Source of the DNA: Jejuia sp. UBA6058
GTDB taxonomy: Bacteria; Bacteroidota; Bacteroidia; Flavobacteriales; Flavobacteriaceae
NCBI GenBank assembly: GCA_002428965.1
Contig: DIYI01000012.1
Coordinates: forward strand, 409,948 to 473,947
Direction: 5' to 3'
DNA: 64,000 nt
How positions within the stretch are numbered: the first letter of the stretch is position 1; the number at the start of each line of letters is the position of its first letter. Position numbers and translations under genes: made by a program. Positions 43,695-52,682 of the stretch are shown one piece after another. The notes under the pieces were generated by a model that was not told the DNA's origin, made no database searches, and saw only the letters and a list, made by a program, of their open reading frames with translations.

Positions 43695-46600
43695 ATGATA
43701 GCTCAAAAACAATGTATTACAGGCGTTTCGCTTTTGTTCTTCGTATTAATTTCATCAGTGTCTTTCACTTCTTCCACTGATTCGGAGGTGTCTTCAGAAA
43801 AAATTTATACTCAAACTGACAGACCGTTTTACTTCCCGGGAGAAACTATCTGGTTTAAATCTTATGTGGTAAAACAGGATAATACAATTTCTAATACTAG
43901 TGATATTGTAAAAGCTGAATTAATATCGCCTAAAGGAGCTATTGTAAAAGCAGTTAGACTTTCAGTTAAAAACGGATACGCCTATGGCGATTTTTATATC
44001 AATACAAATTGGGTTGGTGGTATTTACACATTAAAAGTTTACACCAATTGGATGCGAAACTTTGGAGAGGAAACGTTCTTCACAAAGAAAATTACCGTTC
44101 AAAAAATTGTTAAACCTAATGTTCTATTAAAATTAAAATTTGAAAAGGAGGGTTACGGTAAATCTTCTGAGGTTGTGGCTAACTTTGAAGCGAAAGATTT
44201 AAAAAACAATCCCTTAGCACAAACAGATATTACTTTCAAAGTTTCAACTAAAGGAAAAACAATTATTTCGCAAACAACAACTACGGACGGTGCTGGAACA
44301 GCTACCCCATCATTTAAGTTACCTCAAAACTTAAATACTACAGATGTTGTTTTGAATGTTTTGGTTCCATATAAAGGAGGAACTGAATCTATTTCAAGAA
44401 GTGTCCCTGTAGTTTTAGATAATATTGATTTGCAATTTTTCCCAGAAAGCGGAAAACTGATTGCTAATACTAAAAACAGTATTGCGTTTAAAGCAATAAA
44501 TGAGTTTGGAAAACCAGTTGATGTATCAGGAGATATTATTGATAAAAATGGTACAATAGTCACAACATTTAATAGTTTTCATGATGGCATGGGTTCGTTT
44601 TATATATCACCAGAAAACTCCAATACTTTTTTTGCTAAAATTAAAACACCTTTTATTTCTAATAGACAAATAACTCTTCCAAAAGTGCATCAAACAGGGA
44701 CTAGATTTTCAGTAACCACTGATAGTTTGAAAACAAAAATTAATCTTTTTTCATCTGAAAATCAACACTCGTTTCTTCAAATTTCAGATGGAACAAAAGT
44801 GCTGTTCAATAAAAGTTTGCCTGTTTCAAATGACGAAATAATTGTCAATACTAAAGATTTCCCCATAGGAATTTCAAAGTTTAGCATTCTGGATATTAAT
44901 AAAGTAGTGATTGCCGAACGCCTTGTTTTTTTGAATGCCCATAAACAACTTAATGTTGATATTAAGCTGGATAAATCTATATACAATACGCGTGAAAAAG
45001 TAAAAGCTAGTATTACAACGACCGATTCAAATGGCAATCCGACTCCTTCAAATCTTTCAGTAGCTGTTTCAGATAATAAACTGTTATCTTTTGCCGATGA
45101 CAAACAAGACCATATTTTGTCTTGTTTGTTACTGTCCTCAGAACTTAAGGGTCGTATTCATAAACCATCCTTTTATTTCAACCCAAAAGAGAAAAAATCT
45201 TATAGAGCTTTAGACTATTTAATGTTAACCCATGGTTGGAGGGATTATATACATACATCAGATGTAACATATGAAAATGCTAATTTCAAACCTGAAAAAA
45301 TAGGAGTGCATACCGGTACAGTTGTAGATTTGAAAGGGCGACCCGTAAAAGCAAAACTTCTATTGTTTAATAAAAAAGGATACAATGTTTTAGCTTTTGA
45401 AACTACTGATCAAGGAGAATTTCAATTCCAATCTGCCGCCATTGCAACATTAACATTATTAGCTTATACAGAAGACGGTAAAAAATTAAAAATAGTTAAT
45501 GATAGATTTCAGAAAGGAATTTATGATTACGATAAGACCACCAAAACTAAAGTAAATACGAATGATGTTAAAAAATTTACCAATAACAGTAAACTAATAC
45601 AAAATCCCATCAAACAAAAAGTGACATCCAATGTATCCTTAACTGAAGATGTAGAGGCACTAGACGAAATAGTTGTGGTAGGATTTGGAACCTCCAAAAG
45701 GAGTTCGGTTACTGGATCTGTATCCTATACTAAAGGTGAGGAAATTTTAAGAGCAGGTTCCATAACAGGTGTGCTAAACGGGGTTGTTTCTGGAATAAAT
45801 ATATCTGAAGGTTTTCAGGCTGGTGGGGAGGGTAAAATTAGAATTAGAGGGTTCAATTCAATTTCTGGTTACAATGCCCCTCTTTATATTGTAGACGGTG
45901 TGCCTTACGACGAAAATAATATTTCAAGCATTCAGCCAAATGATATAGATTATATTACTGTACTAAAAGGTGCCTCAGCAGCAGCAAATTACGGAATTGA
46001 TGGGGCTAATGGTGTTATAATAATTTCCACAAAAAACCCAGGCACTTACGGTCGTTGGAATCAAAAGAAACTTGCTAAAGCTAAGTTTAACAACTATGTA
46101 ACCAAAGATTTTAATAGCCATAGTTCATCAAAAGTTTATACTCCAAAATTGTTTTACATTCCTAAATATGATGGTGAACAAATTTCTGAAGAACGCACAG
46201 ACTTTAGACAAACTATTTATTGGAATCCTGTAATACAAACGAATGAAAACGGAAAGGCAGAGTTTGAATTTTTCAATTCTGACGCCATTACATCTTTTAA
46301 AATAACTACTGAAGGTATCGGGTTTAATGGGCTTTTAGGTAGAAAAGAAAAATTATACGCTACCAATAAAGTAGTAAATATAGACTTTAAATCTCCCAAC
46401 TATATGGCTTTAAACGATACGGTTGTTTTGCCTATTTCAATTACCAATGACTCAAAAACGTCAGTATCAGGACGTCTTGATATAGTGTTGCCAAAACACC
46501 TTAAACTAATAGAATCCTTTGATGCCGAAATTGAAGTAAAAAGCCTTAGTACAATAATTAAAAACATTAAGGTTGTTCCTGTTAAAAAAGCAAAAGATAT

Positions 46601-48263
46601 TACAATACAAGTGCGATTTGAATCAAGTTATGGTGATGATGTTATAAATAAAAAAGCAACAATTTTAAGTCCATATTTCCCGACAGAAACGTCCATATCA
46701 GGATCAAAATCCCAATCCTTTAGCTTTGATATTAATAATAGTGTAGACAACAGTTTAGAAGCAGAATTTAATATATATACGGATATAGTGGGAGATGTTA
46801 TGAATGGTATTGAAGGTATTTTACGTCGACCTTATGGATGCTTTGAACAAACTTCATCTGCAACTTATCCAAATGTAATGGTGCTACAATATTTGAAAGA
46901 AGCGGGTAAAAGCAATCCAGAAATTGAAGCCAAAGCCATGGATTATATTAAAAAAGGATACAAACGATTGATTAGCTTTGAAACAAAAGAAGGTGGCTTT
47001 GAGTGGTTTGGTAAAACTCCGCCTCATGAAACATTAACAGCTTATGGTATATTAGAATTTACAGAGATGAAAAACGTTTTTGATGGTGTTAGTAAAAAGA
47101 TGATAGATAGAACTGTTAAATGGTTATTAAACCAAAGAGATGGAAGAGGAGGTTTCCATAAAAGTAAAAAGGGTTATGATAGTTTTAGAAGCTCTCCAGC
47201 TGATGTTGCTAATGCATATATTGTTTACACCTTAAGCGAAGCTAAAATTAATACTCTTTTTAATTTAGAATATGATACAGCTTACAAGGATGCTGTTAAT
47301 AGTAATGACACCTATAAAATGGCGCTTTTAGCATTGACGAGTTATAATTTAAACCACCCTGAAAAAGCAAAGTATTTAGTAGAAAAAATTAAAGAAAATA
47401 TAAATACATACGGTTTTGAAGCGCTACCTGTAAATAATACAATTACTAGATCTTATGGTAATTCAAAAAATATTGAAACAGTTGCCTTTAGTTTATTGGC
47501 GCTATTAAAAGAAAGTAATGCTCATCAAACTCTAATAGCCAAAGGAATTGAATCTTTATTGAACCAGAGAAAATACGGAAGATTTGGCTCTACCCAAGCG
47601 ACTGTAATGGCTCTAAAAGCTTTGATAGCTTATACTAAAATGGAAAAACAAAAAATAATTAGTGATGCAGATACTGTAACGCTTGTTGTAAATGGTAATG
47701 CCGTAAAGGAAAAATTGAAAGTAAGTAAGAACGGTAAAATTACTTTTAATAATATCTCAAACTACTTTCATACAGGTAATCAAAATATAGAAATTCAATA
47801 TACTAATCCTGAAATTACTTTTCCATACGACTTAAACATATCCTGGGAAAGTACTTTACCAGATACTTCAAAGGAATGTCCTATAGCTCTAGAAACTAAA
47901 ATTGCTCAAATAGCACATAAGGTTGGTAATAATGTGAGTATGAACATAAATGTTTCTAATAAAAAAAGTGCTCCTTTAGGAATGGTTACGGCAATAATTG
48001 GCATACCTTCTGGAGCAACCCCACAACCTTGGCAACTCAAAGAAATATTAGAACAAAACAAGGTGGCCTTTTATGAAGTTTTTGAGAACTACCTAGTATT
48101 CTACTGGCGTGAGTTTGATAAAAATGAAACTAAAACTATAAGACTAGACCTTAAAGCAGATATTGCAGGAAACTATCAGGCACCAGCAAGTACTGCCTAT
48201 TTATATTACGGAGATGAATTTAAAACTTGGATACCTGGTAATACAATAAACATTAAGAACTAG
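43695..48263 (+). CDS. alpha-2-macroglobulin family protein with an inserted SusC-type plug domain
   Basis: 1522 residues. After a signal sequence, EKIYTQTDRPFYFPGE opens the macroglobulin (MG2) domains, which run to about residue 525 (ending near LMLTHGWRDYIH). Next come a carboxypeptidase-regulatory-like domain (about 535-600) and, at about 655-780, a full SusC plug: LDEIVVVGFGTSKRSSVTGS, IRGFNSISGYNAPLYIVDGV, and GASAAANYGIDGANGVIIIS. The A2M core resumes at about 840. The thioester motif is CFEQ, Cys1049 and Gln1052, followed by a helical TED domain (to about 1330) and a receptor-binding-like end. The thioester can bond covalently to proteins. No lipobox is seen, unlike many bacterial A2Ms. 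The plug may close the barrel encoded just upstream. Confidence 0.9.
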   Translation: MIAQKQCITGVSLLFFVLISSVSFTSSTDSEVSSEKIYTQTDRPFYFPGETIWFKSYVVKQDNTISNTSDIVKAELISPKGAIVKAVRLSVKNGYAYGDFYINTNWVGGIYTLKVYTNWMRNFGEETFFTKKITVQKIVKPNVLLKLKFEKEGYGKSSEVVANFEAKDLKNNPLAQTDITFKVSTKGKTIISQTTTTDGAGTATPSFKLPQNLNTTDVVLNVLVPYKGGTESISRSVPVVLDNIDLQFFPESGKLIANTKNSIAFKAINEFGKPVDVSGDIIDKNGTIVTTFNSFHDGMGSFYISPENSNTFFAKIKTPFISNRQITLPKVHQTGTRFSVTTDSLKTKINLFSSENQHSFLQISDGTKVLFNKSLPVSNDEIIVNTKDFPIGISKFSILDINKVVIAERLVFLNAHKQLNVDIKLDKSIYNTREKVKASITTTDSNGNPTPSNLSVAVSDNKLLSFADDKQDHILSCLLLSSELKGRIHKPSFYFNPKEKKSYRALDYLMLTHGWRDYIHTSDVTYENANFKPEKIGVHTGTVVDLKGRPVKAKLLLFNKKGYNVLAFETTDQGEFQFQSAAIATLTLLAYTEDGKKLKIVNDRFQKGIYDYDKTTKTKVNTNDVKKFTNNSKLIQNPIKQKVTSNVSLTEDVEALDEIVVVGFGTSKRSSVTGSVSYTKGEEILRAGSITGVLNGVVSGINISEGFQAGGEGKIRIRGFNSISGYNAPLYIVDGVPYDENNISSIQPNDIDYITVLKGASAAANYGIDGANGVIIISTKNPGTYGRWNQKKLAKAKFNNYVTKDFNSHSSSKVYTPKLFYIPKYDGEQISEERTDFRQTIYWNPVIQTNENGKAEFEFFNSDAITSFKITTEGIGFNGLLGRKEKLYATNKVVNIDFKSPNYMALNDTVVLPISITNDSKTSVSGRLDIVLPKHLKLIESFDAEIEVKSLSTIIKNIKVVPVKKAKDITIQVRFESSYGDDVINKKATILSPYFPTETSISGSKSQSFSFDINNSVDNSLEAEFNIYTDIVGDVMNGIEGILRRPYGCFEQTSSATYPNVMVLQYLKEAGKSNPEIEAKAMDYIKKGYKRLISFETKEGGFEWFGKTPPHETLTAYGILEFTEMKNVFDGVSKKMIDRTVKWLLNQRDGRGGFHKSKKGYDSFRSSPADVANAYIVYTLSEAKINTLFNLEYDTAYKDAVNSNDTYKMALLALTSYNLNHPEKAKYLVEKIKENINTYGFEALPVNNTITRSYGNSKNIETVAFSLLALLKESNAHQTLIAKGIESLLNQRKYGRFGSTQATVMALKALIAYTKMEKQKIISDADTVTLVVNGNAVKEKLKVSKNGKITFNNISNYFHTGNQNIEIQYTNPEITFPYDLNISWESTLPDTSKECPIALETKIAQIAHKVGNNVSMNINVSNKKSAPLGMVTAIIGIPSGATPQPWQLKEILEQNKVAFYEVFENYLVFYWREFDKNETKTIRLDLKADIAGNYQAPASTAYLYYGDEFKTWIPGNTINIKN
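45650..46035 (+). other. SusC-type TonB plug domain embedded in the A2M gene
   Basis: These bases encode about residues 652-780 of the A2M protein. They show every landmark of a SusC plug in order: the TonB-box-like DEIVVVG, the VTGSVSY stretch, LNGVVSGINIS, KIRIRGFNS, APLYIVDGVPYD, the DYITVLKGASAAANYG segment and NGVIIIST. Confidence 0.88.
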
Positions 48264-48290
48264 ACTAAACACTATTCTTTTTTGTTGAAG

Positions 48291-48314
48291 CCTCTCCAGA
48301 AATGGGGAGGTTTT
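48291..48314 (+). terminator. terminator after the A2M gene
   Basis: CCTCTCC and GGGGAGG pair (one G-U) around the loop AGAAAT and are followed by TTTTATTT. It shares its stem sequence with the terminator at 40741. Confidence 0.75.
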
Positions 48315-48316
48315 AT

Positions 48317-49006
48317 TTAATACTTTAAGACTTCAATATATCGTTTTTCTTCGGAGTTTAAGCACTTAACTTTAAAGCGAATGTAAATAGAAAAATTATA
48401 ATAATCTTCAATAAGCCAGTTTTCAAAAGATAGAAGTACTGACTCCTTTTTCTTTAAATCAAAAATATGAATATCTAAAGTTCCGTAGTCAAAGGCGGAA
48501 CTATAAATCAATTCATTATTGATAAAATGAGGTTTCCCAACAGTGCTAATACTTTTGTTTGTTTTTGTGTTAGTAATTATAACTTCGCTCCCTTCGTAAT
48601 ACTCAACCATTATAAAGATATATTCTTCGTATTTTCCTTTGAATGAATACCTTGAATAAGATTTGGACTCTGTAATATTATTTTCAATCCTGATTTTAGT
48701 TCCGTCGTAAGAATTCAAATCGTATCCATCATTAACTCTTTTAAAAATTTTAGGATATTCCTTGTTAAGTATATTTTCTATTGAATCACTATTTTGAAAT
48801 AATACAAATTCATTTTGAGTCTTATTCTTTTTGGACTCATATTGAAATTCTGAAATCTCTTTCAAATAAAAAGATAAAGCTGAACCTGTTTTAACGCTTG
48901 GTAATAAATTACATGAAATTTCTTTTTTAAAAGAATCATCATTGGTAGTGTTCTGTGCTAGACAAAAGAAACTAGAAAATACTATTAAAATTAATAATTT
49001 ATTCAT
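48317..49006 (-). CDS. secreted protein of unknown function
   Basis: 229 residues. MNKLLILIVFSSFFCLAQNTT is a signal peptide (Cys near its end, but followed by LAQ, so cleavage at the Ala-Gln is more likely than lipidation). The rest is rich in Lys/Ser/Glu/Asn with beta-type strands. No motif is recognised. Its ATG lies eight bases inside the end of the uracil-DNA glycosylase gene, so it is translated from that mRNA. Confidence 0.65.
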   Translation of the reverse strand: MNKLLILIVFSSFFCLAQNTTNDDSFKKEISCNLLPSVKTGSALSFYLKEISEFQYESKKNKTQNEFVLFQNSDSIENILNKEYPKIFKRVNDGYDLNSYDGTKIRIENNITESKSYSRYSFKGKYEEYIFIMVEYYEGSEVIITNTKTNKSISTVGKPHFINNELIYSSAFDYGTLDIHIFDLKKKESVLLSFENWLIEDYYNFSIYIRFKVKCLNSEEKRYIEVLKY

Positions 49007-49610
49007 TTTTCAAAGTTTTAGAAACTATTTGCCTAAAACTTGGCAACAACTCAACCTCAAACCAAGGATTTCTGGTCAACCAAAATCTATTTCGTGGAGA
49101 AGGATGCGGCAACGGTAAATACTTCGGTAAATACTCTTGGTAGTTTTTTACTGTTTCTGTTAGTGTTTTCTTCGCTTGCTTTCCCAAGTAATAGTTTTGA
49201 GCGTACATCCCAATTAAAATAATCAACTCAACTTTTTTTAAATGATCAAACAATGGTTGATGCCATTGTTGGGCGCACTCGGGTCTTGGAGGTAAATCTC
49301 CACTTTTACCTCTTCCTGGGTAACAGAATCCCATAGGAATTATGGCGAATTTTGTTGTATCGTAAAAGTCGTCATCACTTACATCTAACCATTTTCGTAA
49401 TTGCTTGCCGCTAGCATCATCCCATGGAATTCCTGAAGCATGGACTTTTGTTCCTGGTGCTTGCCCAATAATTACAATTTTTGAATCTGGATGCGCTGAA
49501 ACCACAGGTCTGGGACCAAGAGGTAGATTCTCTTTGCAGATGGTACATTGTGAAATATTATCTAAAAGTATATTAAGATTTTTGTCTTCTCTTTCTTTAG
49601 GAATACTCAT
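48999..49610 (-). CDS. uracil-DNA glycosylase family protein
   Basis: 203 residues. Motif 1 is VIIGQAPGTKVHASGIPWDDASG and the later LPLPHPSPRNRFW fits the second active-site motif of the UDG superfamily. One Cys pair (CTICKE) lies at the N-terminus, but the four-Cys iron-sulfur set of family 4 enzymes is not complete. It probably removes uracil or other damaged bases. The ATG at 49610 lies inside the end of the upstream acetyltransferase gene (14-base overlap). Confidence 0.85.
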   Translation of the reverse strand: MSIPKEREDKNLNILLDNISQCTICKENLPLGPRPVVSAHPDSKIVIIGQAPGTKVHASGIPWDDASGKQLRKWLDVSDDDFYDTTKFAIIPMGFCYPGRGKSGDLPPRPECAQQWHQPLFDHLKKVELIILIGMYAQNYYLGKQAKKTLTETVKNYQEYLPKYLPLPHPSPRNRFWLTRNPWFEVELLPSFRQIVSKTLKNE

Positions 49611-50373
49611 AATAACTGGCAATAACTTCAAATCCTATTTTTTTATAAAGACGGAAACCATCTTCCGTAGCTTGTAGAATTATATTTTTAAACCCTTTTT
49701 GTTTTGCAAAATCTAAGGCATATCTAAGCAATGAAGTTCCAATGCCTTTGCCTCGGAATTGTTCTAAGGTAGTTAAACCATATATACCAATAGTATCTTT
49801 GTCTGAAGCATAAAGTTCAATTGTGCCAACAGGTTTGTTTTCCCAATAATAGAGAAAAAGGAATATATTATTCCTATTGTTCAGATAAACATGTTCAGCA
49901 GTTTTATAAAACTGTAAAATATTTTGATTTATGGGATGCCAATGCGAGGCTAAAACGGTTGCATATGTTAGTAGTAATTCTTCATTATTAACTTTTACAA
50001 TATTTAGTTTTTGTTCTTCTCTATTTAAAACATAATTGCCTAAATTTAATACCATCCCTAATTCTTCAGCTTGTTTTGATAGGGATAATTGCGAAAATAT
50101 TTGCTTTAAACCAGGTGTTAGATTTTCGTTATTTACCCAAATACAAAAGTCAAAAGTCAAATTATTGAAATAATCAATGGCTTGTCTTAGCTCTTCAATA
50201 TTTAAAGTCTCACTATTATTAATGTGAATAATATTGAAAGTATCTTCGGAGAGATTGCTGTCTACAAAAGTTAAACCCTTAGATTTAAAAACGAGCATGC
50301 CTTCTGTGAGAGAAGGTGCTTTTGAAATATGTCCTTCAAAATTGGTTTCAGTTAATTGGAGTAGCGATTGCAT
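49597..50373 (-). CDS. two-part GNAT acetyltransferase
   Basis: 258 residues: a degenerate N-terminal half (about 1-110) and a complete C-terminal GNAT domain. In the latter, GIYGLTTLEQFRGKGIGTSLLRYALDFAKQKGF has the Q/R-x-x-G-x-G/A acetyl-CoA loop, and QATEDGFRLYKKIGFEV ends the fold. The acceptor is unknown. The three genes GNAT, UDG and the secreted protein overlap successively and form one operon. Confidence 0.82.
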   Translation of the reverse strand: MQSLLQLTETNFEGHISKAPSLTEGMLVFKSKGLTFVDSNLSEDTFNIIHINNSETLNIEELRQAIDYFNNLTFDFCIWVNNENLTPGLKQIFSQLSLSKQAEELGMVLNLGNYVLNREEQKLNIVKVNNEELLLTYATVLASHWHPINQNILQFYKTAEHVYLNNRNNIFLFLYYWENKPVGTIELYASDKDTIGIYGLTTLEQFRGKGIGTSLLRYALDFAKQKGFKNIILQATEDGFRLYKKIGFEVIASYYEYS

Positions 50374-50384
50374 AAAACCTAAGT

Positions 50385-51056
50385 TTATTTTTTCCCACCA
50401 ACTACAACAACAATCTCTCCTTTAGGTGGCTTATTAGAATAATGTTCCAAAACTTCTTTAGCTGTTCCACGAACCGTTTCTTCATATAATTTTGTCAATT
50501 CTCTTGATACGGAAACAGGTCTGTCTTCTCCAAAATACTCACAGAAATGTCCTAAGGTCTTTACCAGTTTATGCGGACTCTCATAAAAAATCATAGTTCG
50601 CGTTTCTTCGGCTAAAAGTAATAGTCGCGTTTGACGGCCTTTCTTAACGGGCAGAAAGCCCTCAAACACAAATTTGTCATTTGGCAATCCTGAATTTACC
50701 AACGCAGGTACAAAAGCCGTTGCTCCAGGCAAACACTCAACTTCAATATTTTCTTCTATACAAGCTCTTGACAATAAAAATCCAGGATCGGAAATCGCAG
50801 GTGTTCCAGCATCGCTTATTAATGCAATGGCAGTTCCTGCTTTTAATTTTTGAACTATGCCTTCTACTGTTTTATGCTCGTTGTGCATATGATGCGAGTG
50901 CATAGGTGTAGTAATCTCAAAATGCTTTAGGAGTTTTCCAGAAGTACGAGTGTCCTCCGCTAGAATTAAATCTACTTCTTTTAAAACCTCAATAGCTCTA
51001 AAGGTAATATCTTTTAAATTCCCAATTGGTGTTGGTACAAGGTAGAGTTTACTCAT
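50385..51056 (-). CDS. rsmI: 16S rRNA (cytidine(1402)-2'-O)-methyltransferase
   Basis: 223 residues, tetrapyrrole-methylase fold. MSKLYLVPTPIGNLKDITFRA is the family start; LAEDTRTSGKLLKHF, ALISDAGTPAISDPGF and VECLPGATAFVPALVNSGLP are the AdoMet-binding motifs. It methylates the 2'-OH of C1402 in 16S rRNA. The C-terminal extension of longer RsmI proteins is absent, as in other Bacteroidota. The stop lies 11 bases before the GNAT gene. Confidence 0.94.
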   Translation of the reverse strand: MSKLYLVPTPIGNLKDITFRAIEVLKEVDLILAEDTRTSGKLLKHFEITTPMHSHHMHNEHKTVEGIVQKLKAGTAIALISDAGTPAISDPGFLLSRACIEENIEVECLPGATAFVPALVNSGLPNDKFVFEGFLPVKKGRQTRLLLLAEETRTMIFYESPHKLVKTLGHFCEYFGEDRPVSVSRELTKLYEETVRGTAKEVLEHYSNKPPKGEIVVVVGGKK

Positions 51057-51059
51057 GTG

Positions 51060-51141
51060 TTAGGGATTGCAGTGGTTAGCTTTTGGCGAGGCAAGCATCG
51101 AGCCAAAACTATAAATGGAAAGCCCGACCCGAGGATGGTAA
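51060..51141 (-). repeat. dispersed intergenic repeat, copy D
   Basis: Reverse-strand copy with ends GGGTCGGGCTTTCC and CTGCAATCCCTAA and an inner inverted pair TAGTTTTGGC/GCCAAAAGCTA. It lies just upstream of rsmI. Confidence 0.8.
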
Positions 51142-51186
51142 TTTCATGAAACATTCTGAAGTGTCATTGAGGGTAACACCAAAATA

Positions 51187-51933
51187 TCAATTAAACTTAG
51201 CCTCAATAATTTGCATAAACCGCTCCTCGAACTCTTCTTTTCCTTCCCAGTTATTGTAATCTGGCTTTACCATAGCTTCAATAAAACGATGTGCATCTTC
51301 TAGAGATTGTATAGTATTTAGTTGAGAAATTACACGATCATAATCTGCTGAACTTCCATCAAAAAGATTTTTAATAAAGGCAATCTTGTCGTTTAGGCCT
51401 ATATTAAGCCCTCCACTTTTAATGCGATCATTAAGCGATACTTTTTCGTGACCGTTACGTTTTTGCACCTGAGAAATAGGCTCAAAAACAGGCATGTCTC
51501 TAAAATCTGCCGTTATTTCTTCCAAATCATTTTTATGATATTTTGCTTTTGGAACTACTGATTCTACGATCTCATCCACTTCTTCTTGACTTTTCTCGGG
51601 CATTAACTCTACCATATCCTTGATTTTGTTCATCACAGGTTCTGTAATATCATCTTCAACTACATCATCAAGGTTAATATAAATCTTATCCTCAACTTCT
51701 ATGTTATCGCTTATTTTATTGTTAAAAGCAGAATCTAACATATCAAAAAACGAAGAATCGTTACCAATGGTTGGGGTAGCATCTTCAAACTTTTCGTGCG
51801 CAAATTTTAAAACAGAAAGCTTTTCATAAAGCATACGCGTTTCCTCATGCATTTTTAAAACATCTTCCTTTCCTTTTAATTTAAGAATTCTGTGAGCAAT
51901 ACTCATCAATTCAGATTCTAACTTCTTCTTCAT
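51187..51933 (-). CDS. conserved hypothetical protein
   Basis: 248 acidic residues without signal peptide. The N-terminal helix MKKKLESELMSIAHRILKLK and the C-terminal ISQLNTIQSLEDAHRFIEAMV with PDYNNWEGKEEFEERFMQIIEAKFN are helical; the middle (about 60-150) looks disordered and acidic. This type of protein is found next to tdk in Flavobacteria, where its role is unknown. It is divergent from tdk. Confidence 0.8.
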   Translation of the reverse strand: MKKKLESELMSIAHRILKLKGKEDVLKMHEETRMLYEKLSVLKFAHEKFEDATPTIGNDSSFFDMLDSAFNNKISDNIEVEDKIYINLDDVVEDDITEPVMNKIKDMVELMPEKSQEEVDEIVESVVPKAKYHKNDLEEITADFRDMPVFEPISQVQKRNGHEKVSLNDRIKSGGLNIGLNDKIAFIKNLFDGSSADYDRVISQLNTIQSLEDAHRFIEAMVKPDYNNWEGKEEFEERFMQIIEAKFN

Positions 51934-52040
51934 CCTTTTTATTTTAAAAATTAATGCGTTTTAGACTTTTGATTTTAATAAATTTACGCCACCTTTATAC
52001 AAAACGCGCAATAGCCTAGTTTTAGTGTTAAAATTACAAA

Positions 52041-52682
52041 ATGTTTCTCGAAAATACCGTAAATCATAAAGAACAATTTGGATGGATTGAAGTTATCTGC
52101 GGTTCCATGTTTTCTGGAAAAACGGAAGAATTGATTCGCCGTTTAAAACGTGCCCAATTTGCAAGACAGAAAGTAGAAATTTTTAAGCCTGCTATTGATG
52201 TGCGTTATGATGAAGACATGGTGGTTTCTCATGATGAAAATCAAATTCGTTCTACACCCGTTCCTGCTGCTGCAAATATTCCTATTTTGGCAGATGGCTG
52301 TGATGTTGTTGGTATTGACGAAGCTCAATTTTTTGATGATGAAATAGTACGCGTTTGCAACGATTTGGCGAATAAAGGTGTACGTGTAATTGTAGCGGGA
52401 TTAGATATGGACTTTAAAGGCAACCCTTTCGGACCAATGCCCAACCTAATGGCCACAGCAGAATACGTTACTAAAGTGCATGCTGTATGTACAAAAACGG
52501 GGAATTTAGCACAATACAGCTTTAGAAAGGCTAACAACGATGATATCGTGATGCTAGGTGAAGTAGATGAATACGAACCTTTAAGTAGAGCAGCCTACTA
52601 CAAAGCTACAATGAGAGAAAAAATTAGGGCAATGAAGGTTAAAGATGCCGAAGATGTTGCACCCAAACAAAAGAAACCCTGA
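52041..52682 (+). CDS. tdk: thymidine kinase (TK1-like)
   Basis: 213 residues. Walker A is GSMFSGKT at residues 21-28, the DEAQFF motif is Walker B, and AGLDMDFKGNPF is the lasso-type segment. It phosphorylates thymidine for salvage. The zinc-binding Cys set of most TK1-like enzymes is reduced: the usual CxxC reads CTKT and the C-terminal Cys/His pair is missing from EYEPLSRAAYYKAT. The alr ATG overlaps its TGA by one base. Confidence 0.95.
   Translation: MFLENTVNHKEQFGWIEVICGSMFSGKTEELIRRLKRAQFARQKVEIFKPAIDVRYDEDMVVSHDENQIRSTPVPAAANIPILADGCDVVGIDEAQFFDDEIVRVCNDLANKGVRVIVAGLDMDFKGNPFGPMPNLMATAEYVTKVHAVCTKTGNLAQYSFRKANNDDIVMLGEVDEYEPLSRAAYYKATMREKIRAMKVKDAEDVAPKQKKP

Noticed and set aside
46839..46850. 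Loss of the thioester because the motif is CFEQ and not CGEQ
   Set aside because: The residue after Cys varies among bacterial A2Ms (for example CLEQ); the essential Cys and Gln are kept.
43695..48263. Fusion or assembly artefact joining a SusC gene and an A2M gene
   Set aside because: A2M domains flank the plug on both sides in one uninterrupted frame of 1522 codons, and the barrel gene upstream has its own signal peptide and stop.
40675..49010. A SusD-like lipoprotein partner for the SusC-type barrel
   Set aside because: No gene with a lipoprotein signal and SusD-like helical repeats is adjacent; the A2M gene occupies that place.
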